Shown here in pieces: positions 34,797 to 43,222 of a stretch of DNA of 64,000 nt (position 1 is the first letter of the stretch; every line of letters starts with the position of its first letter). The translations under genes were made by a program, and so were the position numbers. The notes under the pieces are model-generated. The model was given only the letters and a program-made list of their open reading frames with translations, had not been told where the DNA came from and did not search any database. Location of the stretch: positions 62,001 through 126,000 of the forward strand of contig NZ_JACSDK010000015.1 of assembly GCF_014925385.1 (NCBI RefSeq), read 5' to 3'. This DNA is from Pelagibius marinus. Its GTDB lineage: Bacteria > Pseudomonadota > Alphaproteobacteria > Kiloniellales > Kiloniellaceae.

Positions 34797-35564
34797 CTAT
34801 TTCTTCTTTGCCTTCTTCGTTGCGGCCTTCTTCGTGGGTTTCGATGACGGCTTGAAACGAATCCGCACACGGCCCCCATCCGCTGCCGCTTCCACCTGAA
34901 AGGCCCCCGTGCTGCGCACCAGGTCACTGAGCTTTCGGCAGCCGTAGGTGCGAGGGTCGAAGTCCGGTGCGAGGATTCCCAGCTGCTTGCCCACCGGGCT
35001 GAGATGCGCCCATCCGTCTTCGCTGCCGAGTTGCGCCATGGCCCGCCGGATAAGGGGCGTCGCGGCGCTTGCCGGGCGAAGCGGCTTCCGCGCAACTAGC
35101 GCGCTGTTATCGACCACCGGCTCGGGCAGCAGGTTCTCGGTGTAGATGAAGCGGTGGCAGGCCTGCCGGAAGCTCTCTGGCGTCTTCTGCTCTCCGAAAC
35201 CGTAAACATCCAGGCCTTCCTCGCGGATGCGGGCGGCCAGGCGCGTGAAGTCGCTGTCGGAGGAGACCAGGCAAAAGGCATCGAAGCGGCCACTGTGCAG
35301 CAGGTCCATCGCGTCGATGACCATGGCCACGTCAGAGGCGTTCTTCCCGACTGTGTAAGGAAACTGCTGGTGCGGGATGATGGCGTACTTCGGCAGAACC
35401 TCCTTCCAGCCTTTCGAGCGGCTGTGGGAAAAATCGCCGTAGATGCGCCGGACGCTGGCCTCACCGATAGCGGCGATCTCCTCGAAGAGACCGTCGGCGA
35501 TCTTGGAGGAGGAATTGTCCGCATCGATGAGCACGGCAAGACGGGGCGAGCGCCAATCTGACAT
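34797..35564 (-). CDS. NYN-domain RNase-like protein with C-terminal LOTUS/OST-HTH domain
   Basis: 255 residues. Residues about 8-140 are a PIN-like NYN domain (LabA/DUF88): VLIDADNSS, DVAMVIDAMDLL and LVSSDSDFTRLA supply the Asp cluster of the metal site. Residues about 160-230 fit a LOTUS/OST-HTH module (GKQLGILAPDFDPRTYGCRKLSDLV), which binds RNA. The tail is Lys-rich. It would act as an RNA-binding nuclease or RNA-level regulator. It sits between two GT9 genes on the opposite strand to the first, without apparent operon ties. Confidence 0.88.
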   Translation of the reverse strand: MSDWRSPRLAVLIDADNSSSKIADGLFEEIAAIGEASVRRIYGDFSHSRSKGWKEVLPKYAIIPHQQFPYTVGKNASDVAMVIDAMDLLHSGRFDAFCLVSSDSDFTRLAARIREEGLDVYGFGEQKTPESFRQACHRFIYTENLLPEPVVDNSALVARKPLRPASAATPLIRRAMAQLGSEDGWAHLSPVGKQLGILAPDFDPRTYGCRKLSDLVRSTGAFQVEAAADGGRVRIRFKPSSKPTKKAATKKAKKK

Positions 35565-35690
35565 AGGAGCGCCTTTTAGAGTTTATCTGCTGACCCCACT
35601 CAAGAGTGAGCCATCCGGTGCGGCCCTTCAACCGGAAGACGCGACGGCCGTGCCGCTCTTTGGGATAGGCTGGGAATGTCCGGGCGCCGC

Positions 35691-36647
35691 CTAGCTCGCT
35701 GAAATCCGGGCCCAGAGGTTGCGCGCGGCGGTCTCGGCCGCGTCGACGCTGAGGCTTTCCATGAAGCATTGGTGGGCGGCGAAGTCGAAGTCCGGCGCGC
35801 CGGTCAACTCCTCAAAGCTTTCCGGCGTGCGCAGGAAGGCGGCTTTCGGCCCCCAGGGCCGGTAGCGCGCCTCGGGGCTGGGCCCGAAGAGACCGAGGGT
35901 CGGCGTGCCCGCCGCCGCGGCGAGATGCATCAAGCCCGAATCGTTGCCGACGAAGAAGTCCGCGCGCTCCAGGCAGCCGGCGGCCATCAGCAGATCGCTT
36001 TTCTCGAAAAGGTTCACGCCGCGCTCGCCGGCCGCCTGCAACACCGGGCGGGCCTGGAACATCTCGTGCGGCGCCGCCAGCACGGCGATGCGCGCGCCGG
36101 GCAGGATGCCGTCCTCGGCGGTGAGGCGCAGGGCCAGCTCGGCGAAGCGCTCGGCCGGCCAGGTCTTGCCCTGCCAGTTGGCGGCCGGCGCCACGGCCAG
36201 CACCGGCGTGCCGTCGTCGGGCAGCAGGTCCGCCGCCCGCGCGCGCACCGCCTCGGCCAGCCAGAGGCGCGGCGCCGGCGGCGGGTCCATCCCGATGAGG
36301 TCGCCCAGCTCCTCCACCCGGTGGCGGCCCGGCTTGCGCCTGCCGATGACGTAGCGCCGCCCCGCCGGCACAAGGTAAGACACCGCCGAGCCGCGCAGGT
36401 CGATGACCACGTCCCAGTAGCGGAAGGCCGTGCGCCGCCAGACCTTCAGCCAGTGGCGGTTGTAGCTCTGCTTGTCGATGAGGATGATCCGCTCCAGCCC
36501 CGGTACGGCGGCGAAGAGCGGCGCCGAAAGCCGCCCTACGGCGACGGTCACCTTGATCCCCGGGCGGCGCGCGATCATCTCGCCCAGCAGGCCGGTGGAG
36601 AGCACGGCATCGCCGATGCGGGTCGCGGTGATGAAAAGCAGGCGCAT
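35691..36647 (-). CDS. family 9 glycosyltransferase (heptosyltransferase-like)
   Basis: 318 residues. GT9 features: LFITATRIGDAVLSTGLLGEM at the N-terminus, APAANWQGKTWP in the middle and VGNDSGLMHLAAAAGTPTLGLFGPS at the donor site, all closer to classical heptosyltransferases than the gene at 33835. Probable role in lipopolysaccharide core or related glycan assembly at the inner membrane. Divergent from ygfZ. Confidence 0.9.
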   Translation of the reverse strand: MRLLFITATRIGDAVLSTGLLGEMIARRPGIKVTVAVGRLSAPLFAAVPGLERIILIDKQSYNRHWLKVWRRTAFRYWDVVIDLRGSAVSYLVPAGRRYVIGRRKPGRHRVEELGDLIGMDPPPAPRLWLAEAVRARAADLLPDDGTPVLAVAPAANWQGKTWPAERFAELALRLTAEDGILPGARIAVLAAPHEMFQARPVLQAAGERGVNLFEKSDLLMAAGCLERADFFVGNDSGLMHLAAAAGTPTLGLFGPSPEARYRPWGPKAAFLRTPESFEELTGAPDFDFAAHQCFMESLSVDAAETAARNLWARISAS

Positions 36648-36806
36648 GAGGCTTGGGCGGGCGACTCGTCCGGGAAAAGGGGCTTATCCGCGTTATAGGG
36701 CCGCCGCCGGGGCTTGGCAAAGGCCGCCTTCGCGCGCCCCCTTGCGCGAAAGCCGGCAGGATGCCACCTCTAAGGTGCTGAACAACTGGGTAGGATTCGG
36801 CGAGAT

Positions 36807-37718
36807 ATGGCGGAAAGCCCCGACAACGAGGCAAGGGCTGTCATCCTGGCGCACCGTGGCGTGCTGCGGATCGGCGGCGCCGACCGGCGTGACTTCCTGC
36901 AGGGCATCGTTTCCAACGACGTGACGCGGGTCACGCCGGAGAGCGCGGTCTGGAGCGCCTTCCTGACGCCCCAGGGCAAGTTCCTGCACGAGTTCTTCCT
37001 GGTCGAAGAGGGCGAGAGTTTCCTTGCCGACTGCGAGGCCGAACGGAGCGCCGACCTGGCCCGCCGCCTGAAGCTCTACAAGCTGCGTGCCCAGGTCAGC
37101 GTCGAGGCGGCCGACGACCTGGCCGTCGCCGCCCTCTTCGGCGCCGGGGCACTGGCGAAGCTGGAGCTGCCCGCCGAGCCGGGGCGCGCCCGCCCCTTCG
37201 CCGGCGGCCGAGCCTTCGTCGACCCGCGCCTGCCGAGCCTCGGCGCCCGCGCCCTCCTGCCGAAAGACGGCGCGGAGGCGGCCCTCGGCGAGGCCGGCTT
37301 TTCGATGGGAACCTTGGCCGACTACGACGCCCTGAGGATCGCCGCCGGGGTGCCCGACGGCAGCCGCGACCTGGAGGTCGAGAAGGCGACCCTGCTGGAA
37401 AGCGGCTTCGACGAGCTGCACGGCATCGACTGGGACAAGGGCTGCTACATGGGCCAGGAACTGACCGCGCGCATGCGCTACCGCGGCCTCACCAAGAAGC
37501 GCCTGATCCCGGTGGTCATCGCCGGTCCGGCCCCGGAGCCCGGCACCCCCTTGACCCGCGCCGGCAAGGAGAGCGGCACCCTGCGCTCCGCCGTTGCACA
37601 CAACGGCGGCTCCATCGGCCTCGCCCTCTTGCGCCTCGACGCCCTGGAAGACGGCGAACCGCTGCTCGCCGGCGACGCCGAGGTCACGCCGAAGAAACCT
37701 GCTTGGGCGAGTTTCTAA
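36807..37718 (+). CDS. ygfZ: folate-binding YgfZ/GcvT-domain protein
   Basis: 303 residues. The signature KGCYMGQELTARMRYRG (the K-G-C-Y-x-G-Q-E motif) near residue 213 identifies the YgfZ/IBA57 family, tetrahydrofolate-binding proteins that help maintain some Fe-S enzymes such as the MiaB methylthiotransferase. The N-terminal GcvT-like half (LRIGGADRRDFLQGIVSNDV) is intact. It is divergent from the GT9 gene and followed by a complex palindromic repeat. Confidence 0.92.
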   Translation: MAESPDNEARAVILAHRGVLRIGGADRRDFLQGIVSNDVTRVTPESAVWSAFLTPQGKFLHEFFLVEEGESFLADCEAERSADLARRLKLYKLRAQVSVEAADDLAVAALFGAGALAKLELPAEPGRARPFAGGRAFVDPRLPSLGARALLPKDGAEAALGEAGFSMGTLADYDALRIAAGVPDGSRDLEVEKATLLESGFDELHGIDWDKGCYMGQELTARMRYRGLTKKRLIPVVIAGPAPEPGTPLTRAGKESGTLRSAVAHNGGSIGLALLRLDALEDGEPLLAGDAEVTPKKPAWASF

Positions 37719-37726
37719 GCGGTACG

Positions 37727-37825
37727 CCCCCTCACCCTAAAAAAAAACAAACCCTCTCCCCAGGTGGGAGAGGGTTGCGAAGTCTTAGCGGGCAATGCCC
37801 GCTTAGACGGAGCTGGGTGAGGGGG
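37727..37825. repeat. nested palindromic intergenic element
   Basis: An outer stem CCCCCTCACCC (37727-37737) pairs exactly with GGGTGAGGGGG (37815-37825). Inside are two hairpins: CCCTCTCCC/GGGAGAGGG (37752-37774) and AGCGGGCA/TGCCCGCT (37787-37803). The shape is a three-way junction lying between convergent ygfZ and meaB. The element at 42966-43042 has a similar plan, so this is probably one copy of a dispersed repeat that may also act as a two-way terminator. Confidence 0.8.
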
Positions 37826-37831
37826 ACTCTG

Positions 37832-38770
37832 TCAGTCGACGATGGCCGCGGAGAGGTCGGCGAGGCGCTCGTAGGGAGCGTCGCCGCGGTCCAGGTTCAT
37901 GCGGCAGCCCAGCATCTCCGCGCGCTTCACGCCTTCGCGCCCGAAACGGGTGGTGAGCGCCTCGCGGAACCACAGCTTGGCGTTGGCGTGGCGGCGCGCC
38001 TCCAGGCGGCCGGCCTCGCCGAGCCAGTCCCGGTGGCGGTCGATCGCTTCCATCAGCGGCGCGATGCCGGAGCCCTTCTGGGCGCCCACCGGCAGGATCG
38101 GCACGGTCCAGCCGTCGCGGCGGCGCTGGTGGGCCAGGGCGGCCTTCAGGTCGGCCTTGGTGCGCTGGGCGGCCTCCATGTCGGCCTTGGTGACCACGGC
38201 CAGGTCCGGAATCTCCATGATGCCGGCTTTCATGAACTGCAGGGAATCGCCGGAGCCCGGCTGCACGCAGAACACGACGGTGTCGGCGACCCAGGCCACG
38301 TCGGTTTCCGACTGGCCGACGCCCACGGTCTCGATCAGCACCACGTCGAAGACAGCGCGCATCAGCAGCATGCCGCCGACGGTCAGCTCCGCCAGGCCGC
38401 CCAGGCGGTCGCGCGCGGCCATGGAGCGCACGAAGACGCCCGTATCCTCCGGATCGGTCATGAGGCGCAGTCGGTCGCCCAGCAGGGCGCCGCCGGTCTG
38501 GCGCGAGGAAGGATCGACGGCGATGACGCCGACCGTCCGCCCGCTTTCGCGCAGCTTCGGGATCAGCGCCCCCAGCAGGGTCGACTTGCCGACGCCCGGC
38601 GGGCCGGTGATGCCGACCACCTGGGCGCGCGGCGCCGCGTAGGCGGTGTCCAGCAAGCCGATGGTCTGGGGCGCGTCGGGGGCGGATTCCAGCACGGCCA
38701 GGGCCTCCGCCATGGCGGCCTTGCCGCCGTCGGTCAGGTCTTGGAAGGTCATGCTGCGCCCGAGTGCCAT
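37832..38770 (-). CDS. meaB: methylmalonyl-CoA mutase-associated GTPase MeaB
   Basis: 312 residues from ATG 38770 with GAGGG upstream; the open frame extends 18 codons more without homology. G3E-family GTPase: Walker A GITGPPGVGKST, VIAVDPSS, ETVGVGQSE and VVTKAD. MeaB protects and reloads adenosylcobalamin on methylmalonyl-CoA mutase in propionyl-CoA metabolism. The mutase itself is not in this window. A propionyl-CoA source is suggested by the AcuI-type reductase at 19961. Confidence 0.93.
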   Translation of the reverse strand: MALGRSMTFQDLTDGGKAAMAEALAVLESAPDAPQTIGLLDTAYAAPRAQVVGITGPPGVGKSTLLGALIPKLRESGRTVGVIAVDPSSRQTGGALLGDRLRLMTDPEDTGVFVRSMAARDRLGGLAELTVGGMLLMRAVFDVVLIETVGVGQSETDVAWVADTVVFCVQPGSGDSLQFMKAGIMEIPDLAVVTKADMEAAQRTKADLKAALAHQRRRDGWTVPILPVGAQKGSGIAPLMEAIDRHRDWLGEAGRLEARRHANAKLWFREALTTRFGREGVKRAEMLGCRMNLDRGDAPYERLADLSAAIVD

Positions 38771-38964
38771 GCCCTCAAGTTGGCCGCGTCTCGCCCCTAG
38801 GGTCAAGGGCGAAGATGTTACCAAACCCCGTAAAACACCCGGAAATCGGACGCCGACGGTCTACCCACAAGGGTTGATCTGCCTCAAGGCGCCACCTATC
38901 TGGGAGGCCTAGGCTCAATCGAACGTCATCCAAAGACGTCCTTTGTTTTCACAGGAGGTTAGGA

Positions 38965-39453
38965 ATGGCTCTCAGAGATTTAGCCCCTTGGCATCACGGC
39001 AAGAGTGGAACTCCGGCGCTGAGCGATCTGCAGCGCGAGGTCGACCGCGTTTTCGAAAGCTTCTGGAACGGCCTGGGCACCCCCTCGCTGCTGCGCGAGA
39101 ACGGCGGCGCGATGGCCCTCGACGTACGCGTCGACACCAGCGAGGACGACAAGGCCTATCACGTGACCGCCGAGCTGCCCGGCATGACCGAGAAGGACAT
39201 CGAGGTCACCTTCGCCGACAACATGCTGACCATTTCCGGCGAGAAGAGAGAGGAGAAGGAGGTCAAGGAGGAGAACTATCACCGCCGCGAGCGCTCCTTC
39301 GGCAGCTTCCGCCGCTCCTTCTCCCTGCCCAGCGAGGTCGACGAAGGCAAGATCAGCGCCGCCTTCAAGGACGGCGTCATGACCATCGACCTGCCCAAGG
39401 CGAAGTCCGCGCAGAAGAAGGCCAAGAAGATCACCATCTCGCGCGGCAAGTAG
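38965..39453 (+). CDS. small heat shock protein (Hsp20/alpha-crystallin)
   Basis: 162 residues with an excellent AGGAGG site upstream. The alpha-crystallin domain runs from about 50 to 145: AELPGMTEKDIEVTF, the turn LTISGEKREEKE and FKDGVMTIDLPKA. The C-terminal ITI motif (KKITISRGK) for oligomer docking is present. It is an ATP-independent holdase against heat or oxidative protein aggregation. A terminator follows at 39505-39533. No clear heat-shock promoter or thermosensor was identified upstream. Confidence 0.94.
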   Translation: MALRDLAPWHHGKSGTPALSDLQREVDRVFESFWNGLGTPSLLRENGGAMALDVRVDTSEDDKAYHVTAELPGMTEKDIEVTFADNMLTISGEKREEKEVKEENYHRRERSFGSFRRSFSLPSEVDEGKISAAFKDGVMTIDLPKAKSAQKKAKKITISRGK

Positions 39454-39504
39454 CCGGCGCGGGCGCTGGCCTTCAACGTTTTTCATTTCCCAAGCCCAGA
39501 CCTC

Positions 39505-39533
39505 GGGCCGCCTCTATGGCGGCCCCGTTTCTT
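39505..39533 (+). terminator. rho-independent terminator after hsp20
   Basis: GGGCCGCC (39505-39512) pairs with GGCGGCCC (39518-39525) around a 5-base loop, followed by CGTTTCTTT. It ends the small heat shock gene's transcript just before the convergent AlbA_2 gene. Confidence 0.8.
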
Positions 39534-39537
39534 TGGC

Positions 39538-40623
39538 TCATTTATTGTCCCACTTGGCAAGTGCGAGAAGTCGGTCGCTTGCGCCCTCTGTCATGAAGCG
39601 AATCAGATCGGTCCTTGTCCAAATGAAGTGATGCTGTGTCGCGAACGCATTCTCGGCGCCCGTAATAATGTCCAATTCGAATGGCTCAAGATCAACGCCG
39701 AGAGAAGACAGATCATGAAACTTGGTTTCCGCTCTGAAATCCCAAAGTTCCGGCCTTTTAAAGGCTTCTACTCCTTCCTTGGAGAATCGATCACGAAGAC
39801 CTTCAATGAAAATGCCACCAGCGACCTCAATTCGCCCAAGACATAGCTCATCGGAGGTATGCAGCAAGGTATTTCGAGAGGTGTAGATTCCGAGGCTGCC
39901 ATTGCGATGGCTTCGACTGTCGAAGTCCATGCTTGCGACACACTTCAGGAGCTTATTCGTCACAAAACACCTCAGAAAAGGCGCTACCGCGGGCACTTTG
40001 CCGCGATTCTCCAAGTACAAATCGATTGAAAGAGTAATGATTCCCAGTGAGCCACGTTCAGTCTTTGACCGTACACTCACCGCCCAAGACACATCTAGCT
40101 GCGCTTGTTTCGGCGCAAGCATCATATCCCTAACCTGGCTGTGATCCATCGCGCGCGTGGAATCAACGCCACGGCGGAAATACTTCTGGTGATCCGGAGC
40201 CAGGCTCATATGAGGTCGCGACTCGGATTTTCCGATCCGAATAGCAAGAAACCCGGAATCGCTTCCGGCGGCCGCAGGAATTGCCAGTGTTTCAATATCA
40301 GGATTTTCGGGGCGCAAGATCTCCCCAATTAAGGCGTCAACTAGCGCTCTAAATCTGTCGATCTTCGAAATGGGAGTAACACCCGCTGCGACATCGATCC
40401 CATCTACCTTCGTAGTCTCGATTCCAAACACGACTGTGCCGCCATCAGCATTGCTAAATCCACTCAGTACGGCGCCTAAGTTCTTCCTGTCGTTCTTAGA
40501 CAATTCCGGTTTGGATGGATCATCCTTACACTTGAACTCCAACCCCAAACCTTCCTCGAACGATTCAGAAATCAGTTCTTGCAGCGCGACTTCACCATTC
40601 TCTTTCAAACGATCAAAAATCAT
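39538..40623 (-). CDS. AlbA_2 (Schlafen-type) ATP-binding domain protein on a low-GC patch
   Basis: 361 residues. The N-terminal half fits AlbA_2: GLGLEFKCKDDPS, then DRKNLGAVLSGFSNADGGTVVFGI, then the later YFRRGVDSTRAMDHSQVRDMM, where the tail of the domain ends. The C-terminal 180 residues are unrecognised beta-rich sequence. AlbA_2 proteins occur as regulators and in some anti-phage and Schlafen-like systems. Base composition and codon use are plainly more AT-rich than all neighbours, indicating recent transfer. A perfect 14-bp palindrome lies 45 bases upstream of the start. No partner gene is adjacent. Confidence 0.8.
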   Translation of the reverse strand: MIFDRLKENGEVALQELISESFEEGLGLEFKCKDDPSKPELSKNDRKNLGAVLSGFSNADGGTVVFGIETTKVDGIDVAAGVTPISKIDRFRALVDALIGEILRPENPDIETLAIPAAAGSDSGFLAIRIGKSESRPHMSLAPDHQKYFRRGVDSTRAMDHSQVRDMMLAPKQAQLDVSWAVSVRSKTERGSLGIITLSIDLYLENRGKVPAVAPFLRCFVTNKLLKCVASMDFDSRSHRNGSLGIYTSRNTLLHTSDELCLGRIEVAGGIFIEGLRDRFSKEGVEAFKRPELWDFRAETKFHDLSSLGVDLEPFELDIITGAENAFATQHHFIWTRTDLIRFMTEGASDRLLALAKWDNK

Positions 40624-40667
40624 CGTTCATGGTCCACACTAAAAGGCGCTGCTACGGTACGACTATC

Positions 40668-40681
40668 GCGTAAATTTACGC
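40668..40681. promoter_or_regulatory. perfect 14-bp palindrome upstream of AlbA_2 gene
   Basis: GCGTAAATTTACGC is a perfect palindrome at 40668-40681 in the AT-rich leader of the AlbA_2 gene (start 40623). It looks like a dimeric repressor operator, possibly autoregulatory. Confidence 0.6.
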
Positions 40682-40775
40682 AATACTTTGCAACCATATG
40701 CGTGGCCTACGTTAACCTTTGTTAAGTCTTAAGGGCGGATACTGCGCGGCAGTACAGAGCGCCGAGGGCGCAAGG

Positions 40776-41012
40776 ATGGAGCTCATGACCTTCAAGCACC
40801 TGGTGTCGCACGACAACCCGGACGGCAAGCGCACCGAGGAGATCCTCGCGGAGATCCGCGCCGAGATCCTGGTGCGCATGGCGAACTACGGCGACGATCC
40901 GCGCCCCGAGGCCAAGGCGGTCATGGAGAACAACCTGGAGATCGCCCAGCTGCTCACCGAGGCCATCCACCTGGCCGAGGTCAACACCAATACCCTTGCA
41001 GAAGATATCTAG
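40776..41012 (+). CDS. small hypothetical protein
   Basis: 78 residues, mostly helical and acidic, with TFKHLVSHDNPDGKRTEEILAEI at the start and ENNLEIAQLLTEAIHLAEVN near the end. The start at ATG 40776 or ATG 40785 (with GGAG just before it) cannot be settled. No known domain. Base composition is back to the genomic norm, unlike the AlbA_2 gene next to it. It lies about 90 bases before a methyltransferase gene on the same strand. Confidence 0.55.
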   Translation: MELMTFKHLVSHDNPDGKRTEEILAEIRAEILVRMANYGDDPRPEAKAVMENNLEIAQLLTEAIHLAEVNTNTLAEDI

Positions 41013-41104
41013 AGGCAGGCAAACGATGAGACGCGACCAAATGAAGCGCGGCAAGCGCAAGGGCTTGCAGGCTTTGCCCCGCCGGTGCCATGCTCGCCTC
41101 ACCG

Positions 41105-41935
41105 ATGAGCCAGTTACCCTCCGCCGCACAGCACTACGCCCGGGAAGGCGAGCTGACAGGCCGCATCCTCTCCACGCTTACGGCCGAGGGTAAGGACCTA
41201 GACCGGCTCACCGCCGAAGACCTCTCCCCCTACGATCAGTTTCACAGCCGCGGCCAGCAGGCCACGGCCGAGTTGGCGCAGCTGCTGAACCCCCAGGCCG
41301 GGCAGCTGGTGCTGGACCTCGGCTGCGGCATCGGCGGGCCGGCGCGCTGGCTCGCGGCCCGGCACGGCTGCCGCGTGGTCGGCCTGGACCTGACCGAAGT
41401 CTACTGCCGCACCGCCGGCGAGCTCAGCGCCCGCGTCGGGCTGTCCGGGCAGACCGCCTTCGTCTGCGCCAACGGCCTGGCCCTGCCCTTCGCCACCGCC
41501 AGCTTCGATGTGATCTGGACCCAGCACGCGGCGATGAACATCGCCGACAAGGCACGCCTTTACCGCGAGGTCGCCCGCGTGCTGAAACCCGGCGGGCGCT
41601 TCGGGCTCTACGACGTCATGGCCGGGCCGGCCGGCGATCCCTACTTCCCGGTGCCCTGGTCGGCCAGCGCCGAATGGAGCCACCTGACGGCGCCGGAAGG
41701 CGTGCGCGAGGCCATCCTCGCCACCGGCCTGAAGCAGCGCCACTGGCGCGACCTGACCGCCGAATCAAAAGCCTGGAGCGAGAAGGCCGTGGCCGCGCAG
41801 ACCGCCGGCAAGGGTCCCTCCGGCCCGGCCATCATCCTCGGCCCCTCCTTCGCGGAGATGGTCGCCAACCTGCGGCGCAGCCTCTTCGAGGACCGCATCA
41901 CCGTGGTCCAGGCGGTCTTCGAGAAGGCGGGCTGA
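41105..41935 (+). CDS. class I SAM-dependent methyltransferase (UbiE/glycine-betaine-type fold)
   Basis: 276 residues from ATG 41105; ATG 41090 is an alternative, neither having a good ribosome site. Motif I is VLDLGCGIGGPARWLA, followed by VVGLDLTEVYC, the acidic ribose site, and RVLKPGGRFGLYDVM. The pattern is closest to small-molecule methyltransferases such as sarcosine/dimethylglycine methyltransferases and SmtA-like enzymes. The substrate is unknown. Confidence 0.82.
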   Translation: MSQLPSAAQHYAREGELTGRILSTLTAEGKDLDRLTAEDLSPYDQFHSRGQQATAELAQLLNPQAGQLVLDLGCGIGGPARWLAARHGCRVVGLDLTEVYCRTAGELSARVGLSGQTAFVCANGLALPFATASFDVIWTQHAAMNIADKARLYREVARVLKPGGRFGLYDVMAGPAGDPYFPVPWSASAEWSHLTAPEGVREAILATGLKQRHWRDLTAESKAWSEKAVAAQTAGKGPSGPAIILGPSFAEMVANLRRSLFEDRITVVQAVFEKAG

Positions 41936-42085
41936 GGCCCGCCGGGACCGGTGCCCAAGAGCCCTACCTCTTCTTTGACCTTCTCCTGCCACCACCGAGA
42001 TATTGCGAAAACTGCAATCGGCGGTGTTAAATGACGCCTCAGGCAAGGATCATCCTGTGCCGACACCAGATGGGAGGAACGCGTC

Positions 42086-42916
42086 ATGGCCCTACCCGCT
42101 ACCGAACCCCACAACCAGTTGGAACGCGGCGCCAAGGGCGCCGAGGTCGAGGTCCTGCAGGATCTCTTGAACCGCGTCGGCGCCCTGTTGAGCACCGACG
42201 GCGACTTCGGCGGCGGCACCGAAGGGGCTCTGCGTGAAGCCCAGATGCTCGCCGGCCTGCCGGTGACCGGTATCGCCGACGTCGCCACCTGGGCCTGGCT
42301 GGAAGACCAGCCCGACCCCTCCGACGTCATCCCCACCGAGGCGGTGACCTTCATCGTGCGCGAGGAGGTCGGCGGCAGGAAGTTCTACGACCAGCACGTC
42401 GCCATGCCGCATTTCCCGGGCGAGGCCAGCGGCGTCACCATCGGCGTCGGCTACGACCTGCGCTTCCAGGAGCCGCAGGACTTCGAGGCCGACTGGGCCG
42501 GCATCCTGACGCCGGCGCAGATGGACGCCCTGCGCCCGCACCTGGGCAAGAAGGGCAGCGCCGCCGCCGTCGCCGCCCTGTCGGACATGCGCATCCCCTT
42601 CCACGCCGCCTGGAAGGTCTTCGTGAAGCGCGCCCTGCCGCGCGGCATCGATCAGACCGAGGACTGCTACGGCGACATGGCGAACCTGCCGCCGCTGTGC
42701 CGCGGCGCCCTGGTCAGCTTGGTCTACAACCGCGGCACCAAGCTGTCCGGCGACAGCCGGCGCGAGATGAAGGCGATCCGCGACCACATCGCCGCCGGCG
42801 AACTGGACAAGGTCGCCGCCGAGTTCGAGAGCATGAAGCGCCTCTGGCCCGACAGCGAGGGCCTGCGCAAGCGCCGCGACAAGGAAGCGGCGATGTGGCG
42901 CGAGGGGTTGGCGTAA
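42086..42916 (+). CDS. peptidoglycan-binding protein with lysozyme-like domain
   Basis: 276 residues. Residues about 12-72 are a PG_binding_1 domain (LERGAKGAEVEVLQDLLNRVG, then DGDFGGGTEGALREAQ). The second domain (about 85-276) resembles T4-type/pesticin-like lysozymes: FIVREEVGGRKFYDQHV with the candidate catalytic Glu, GVTIGVGYDL, then CRGALVSLVYNRGT. No signal peptide is visible, so release would need a holin, another export route or lysis; a phage-derived or killing role is possible. No phage genes adjoin it. Confidence 0.78.
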   Translation: MALPATEPHNQLERGAKGAEVEVLQDLLNRVGALLSTDGDFGGGTEGALREAQMLAGLPVTGIADVATWAWLEDQPDPSDVIPTEAVTFIVREEVGGRKFYDQHVAMPHFPGEASGVTIGVGYDLRFQEPQDFEADWAGILTPAQMDALRPHLGKKGSAAAVAALSDMRIPFHAAWKVFVKRALPRGIDQTEDCYGDMANLPPLCRGALVSLVYNRGTKLSGDSRREMKAIRDHIAAGELDKVAAEFESMKRLWPDSEGLRKRRDKEAAMWREGLA

Positions 42917-42965
42917 AGACCGGGATCGCCTGACGGCTGGGATCGGGCGGCCGCCCCCTACCCAT

Positions 42966-43042
42966 CCTTCCCCCATCAAGGGGGAAGGGGGTTCCATCGC
43001 AGCAGCCGGAATATCAATCCCCTCCCCCTTGATGGGGGAGGG
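42966..43042. repeat. paired-hairpin intergenic element
   Basis: Two 9-bp hairpins, CCTTCCCCC/GGGGGAAGG (42966-42988) and CCCTCCCCC/GGGGGAGGG (43020-43042), have loops ATCAA and TTGAT that are themselves complementary, so the arms can also pair with each other. Flanking CCCCCTACCC and GGGTGGGGG resemble the outer stem of the element at 37727-37825. It lies between the lysozyme-like and ankyrin genes. Confidence 0.75.
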
Positions 43043-43222
43043 TTAGGGTGGGGGTGAACGGCGCAGCCGATCCTTACGCGTTCTTCCCGGCCAGCACCAT
43101 TGTCTCCGGATCTCTCGACGCACGCGCGGCTTGGCGCTACCCTTCCACGCCAGGATGACCGGCGGCCGCACCTGCGCAGTCAGCGCTTGCGCCGGGTGAC
43201 AATGCGGGGAATTTCCGGAAGC

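Noticed and set aside
37727-37825. CRISPR-like reading of the repeated GC-rich arms
   Set aside because: Arms are inverted, not direct, repeats of unequal spacing, and there are no spacers or cas genes.
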